8,085 nucleotides of DNA from DATHWB01 sp040905965. GTDB taxonomy: Bacteria > Actinomycetota > Acidimicrobiia > Spongiisociales > ZC4RG35. A program made the position numbers and the translations under genes. The DNA lies in the NCBI GenBank assembly GCA_040905965.1, contig JBBDQP010000031.1, positions 1 through 8,085 of the forward strand, written 5' to 3'. Below, in pieces: positions 6,374 through 8,085 of this stretch. How positions within the stretch are numbered: position 1 is the stretch's first letter; each line of letters opens with the position of its first letter. The notes below the pieces were generated by a model. It saw only the letters and a list, made by a program, of their open reading frames with translations, made no database searches and was not told the origin of the DNA.

Positions 6374-7548
6374 GCGGCAGGTCCGATCACGACCGCGGTG
6401 TTGTGTCCGCCGAATCCGAAGGAGTTCGACACCACCGCAGAAGGCGTCCACTGCCGATGGCTGGTGACGATGTCGGTCAGGGGAATGTCGGCATCCCTGG
6501 AGTTCATGCCCACGTTGGGCGGGAGTTCGCTGCGTTCGATCGCCAGGGTGGAGGCGACAGCTTCGATCGCTCCGGAAGCGCCGAGGGCGTGGCCGGTCGT
6601 GCCTTTGATCGAAGAGATGGCCGGTTGGTCGTCACCCCAGATGCGCGCGACCACCTCGCCTTCGGTGCGGTCGTTGAGATCGGTGCCGGTTCCGTGCGCA
6701 TTGACGTAGCCCACTTGGTCACGTTCGATCCCGGCGTCGGCCATTGCCAGTCGCACGGCCCGCTCGGCTCCTTCGCCTCCGGGATGGGGGGCGGTGATGT
6801 GGTGGGCATCTGCGGTGGCGGCGGCTCCGAGGATCTCGGCGAGGATCGGAGCTCCTCGATCCAGGGCCATTTCTCGCTCTTCGAGCACGAGAATGCCGGC
6901 TCCTTCCCCGAGCACGAATCCGTCCCGATCGCCGTCGAACGGACGAGCGATCATCGACGGGGACAGTGCGCGGGCGGATCGGAACCCGGCGATCGTCGGC
7001 TCCCGCACCGCGCCTTCGGCCCCGCCGGCGATTCCGGCATCTGCATATCCCCATTGGATCTGGCGCAGCGTGTCCATGATCGCCTGCCCACCGGCGGCAC
7101 AGGCCACCACCGGGGTCGTGGCCTGTCCTCCGAACCCGTAGTGGATGGAGATCGTGGCTGCCGCCGCGTTGCACATCATCATCGGGATGAGCATCGGCGA
7201 CGGCCGCGGATTCTCTGTGTACGCCTCGTAGATGAGTTCTTCGAGCGAGGGCAGTCCACCGATACCGGTCGCTACTCCGACCGTCACCCGGTTCGGGTCG
7301 ACATGGTCCAGCCCGCCCGATTGTCCGAGGGCTTCCATGGTGGCGACAAGCGCGAACTGCGTGAACCGGTCCATACGCCGGTGCTCGCGTTTGGGAATCC
7401 ACGGTTCCGGGTCCCAGCCCACGACTTCGCGAGGTCCGGCGGGGGGCGCCACGCCGAGACCCTTCCAGAAATCGTTGACCCCGACCCCGGCGGCCGAGAC
7501 GACTCCGACCCCCGTGATGACCACTCGTCTACGTTCCATGGGGTCCAT
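6370..7548 (-). CDS. Beta-ketoacyl-[acyl-carrier-protein] synthase II-like (FabF family)
   Basis: Condensing enzyme of 392 residues with the thiolase fold, expected to extend an acyl chain with malonyl-ACP in the cytoplasm. The N-terminus reads RRVVITGVGVVSAAG (6-20). The nucleophile is C150 in TPVVACAAGG, the two histidines are H285 (VNAHGTGTDLND) and H320 (KGTTGHALGASGA), K315 is in place, and the C-terminal loop SNSFGFGGHN (374-383) is intact, so decarboxylative condensation should be possible. FLPF-type wording is also kept at LIPMMMCNAAA (120-130). It is about 20 residues shorter than E. coli FabF. The ATG at 7548 follows AGGTGGGG by 4 bases; a second ATG at 7539 is less well placed. No acyl carrier protein, reductase or malonyltransferase gene is nearby. 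It follows an acyl-CoA dehydrogenase gene by 39 bases, so a specialised role is as likely as housekeeping fatty acid synthesis. Confidence 0.93.
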   Translation of the reverse strand: MDPMERRRVVITGVGVVSAAGVGVNDFWKGLGVAPPAGPREVVGWDPEPWIPKREHRRMDRFTQFALVATMEALGQSGGLDHVDPNRVTVGVATGIGGLPSLEELIYEAYTENPRPSPMLIPMMMCNAAAATISIHYGFGGQATTPVVACAAGGQAIMDTLRQIQWGYADAGIAGGAEGAVREPTIAGFRSARALSPSMIARPFDGDRDGFVLGEGAGILVLEEREMALDRGAPILAEILGAAATADAHHITAPHPGGEGAERAVRLAMADAGIERDQVGYVNAHGTGTDLNDRTEGEVVARIWGDDQPAISSIKGTTGHALGASGAIEAVASTLAIERSELPPNVGMNSRDADIPLTDIVTSHRQWTPSAVVSNSFGFGGHNTAVVIGPAA

Positions 7549-7587
7549 TCTGCCCCACCTGGCATTTATGAGTGTCGGCCGAGCCCA

Positions 7588-8085
7588 TCAGCCGAACGAG
7601 GCGAGGGCGTCGGCTCCGCCGGTCACTGCCGGTTCGAGACCTGTCACGCGAGGAAGGATCTGTCGGAGATAGAACTCGGTCGTCGTCAGCTTGGCCTGGA
7701 GAAAGTCCTTGTCGCCCTCGCCGGCTCCGATCATCGCTTGCGCCGCCAGCCGGGATCGCGCCATCAGCCAGCCGCCGGTGAGTGTTCCCATGAGATCGAG
7801 GAAGGGAGTGGCGCCGGCGAGGGCGTCGTCGTACGAACCGTTCTCCAGTCGGTCGACCAGCCAGTCTGAGGTGTGCCTGGCGGCAGCCAGCGCCGTACCA
7901 AGTCGCTCCGCCAGGTCGGGATCGGCGTCGCCGAGAGACTCGACTGTTTCCTCGATGTCGTCCAGGAGCTGTCGGAGGGGTTCACCATCCGACAGTGTCA
8001 GCTTGCGCATGACCAAGTCGATCGCCTGGATGCCGTTGGTCCCCTCGTAGATCGGCGAGATCCGGCTGTCCCGATAGAACTGGGC
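7588..8085 (-). CDS. Acyl-CoA dehydrogenase, C-terminal part (5' end outside window)
   Basis: C-terminal 165 residues of a flavin-dependent acyl-CoA dehydrogenase, which makes the 2,3-double bond in an acyl-CoA thioester. The frame is open from the window edge through the hallmark AQFYRDSRISPIYEGTNG and on to IQAIDLVMRKL, which matches the FAD/substrate-binding end of the catalytic domain. The next 140 residues form a helical region (DGEPLRQLLDDIEETVESLG onward) like the extra C-terminal domain of the long, roughly 590-residue acyl-CoA dehydrogenases (the DmdC-like group). A TTG near 8016 is only an internal codon. The catalytic glutamate lies outside the window, so activity cannot be judged. 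It probably shares a transcript with the downstream beta-ketoacyl synthase. The substrate is unknown. Confidence 0.92.
   Translation of the reverse strand, partial: AQFYRDSRISPIYEGTNGIQAIDLVMRKLTLSDGEPLRQLLDDIEETVESLGDADPDLAERLGTALAAARHTSDWLVDRLENGSYDDALAGATPFLDLMGTLTGGWLMARSRLAAQAMIGAGEGDKDFLQAKLTTTEFYLRQILPRVTGLEPAVTGGADALASFG

Noticed and set aside
7549..7587. Gap between acyl-CoA dehydrogenase and ketosynthase as a terminator or promoter
   Set aside because: Apart from the ketosynthase ribosome site, only an 8-base palindrome TCGGCCGA is visible, with no stem plus T-run and no promoter pair.
5959..7869. Very long plus-strand open frame (636 codons) across the VOC gene and antisense to the ketosynthase
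   Set aside because: It is an artefact of high-GC codon bias opposite a well-recognised FabF gene. The translation is Arg/Gly-rich, shows no domain, and runs through the intergenic region and the VOC gene in another frame.

Overview
The window looks like chromosomal DNA from a high-GC bacterium, most plausibly an actinobacterium (possibly Acidimicrobiia-like). The hints are the high G+C, the acidic low-lysine proteins, lipoproteins with short Actinobacteria-style signal peptides ending in AACGGG or SACLGD, and a Glyoxalase_6-type VOC protein. The lineage is an inference from style and no marker gene fixes it. Genes are tightly packed, the longest gap is about 200 bases, and all but one gene lie on the minus strand. 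No tRNA, rRNA, CRISPR array, insertion sequence or phage gene was seen.

Right end, read on the minus strand from 8085 down to 6370: the C-terminal part of an acyl-CoA dehydrogenase of the long subfamily with an extra C-terminal domain, followed 39 bases later by a complete FabF-like beta-ketoacyl synthase with an intact Cys-His-His active site. They probably share a transcript. The synthase ends tail to tail with a small plus-strand VOC (glyoxalase-like) gene, and the two stop codons share the palindrome CTAG.

Centre, 5943 down to 2495: a well-conserved TPP riboswitch lies 49 bases upstream of thiB-thiP-thiQ, a thiamine ABC importer made of a lipoprotein binding protein, a fused two-domain permease and an ATPase. 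The riboswitch and gene order support the substrate assignment independently of protein similarity. The three genes are translationally coupled by short overlaps (GTGA and TGATG).

Left end, 2405 down to 1: an ABC importer of the polar amino acid family, with a lipoprotein family 3 binding protein, one permease and an ATPase cut by the window edge. A perfect 12-bp hairpin sits between the binding-protein and permease genes, where it could raise binding-protein levels over the membrane parts. The permease and ATPase overlap by ATGA. Only 89 bases separate thiQ from this second importer and no clear terminator is visible there, so the TPP-controlled transcript could run into it.

I found no convincing new multi-gene system. 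The best leads are the riboswitch and its expression platform, the amino acid importer placed directly behind the TPP-regulated thiamine operon, the intercistronic hairpin, and the acyl-CoA dehydrogenase/ketosynthase pairing.
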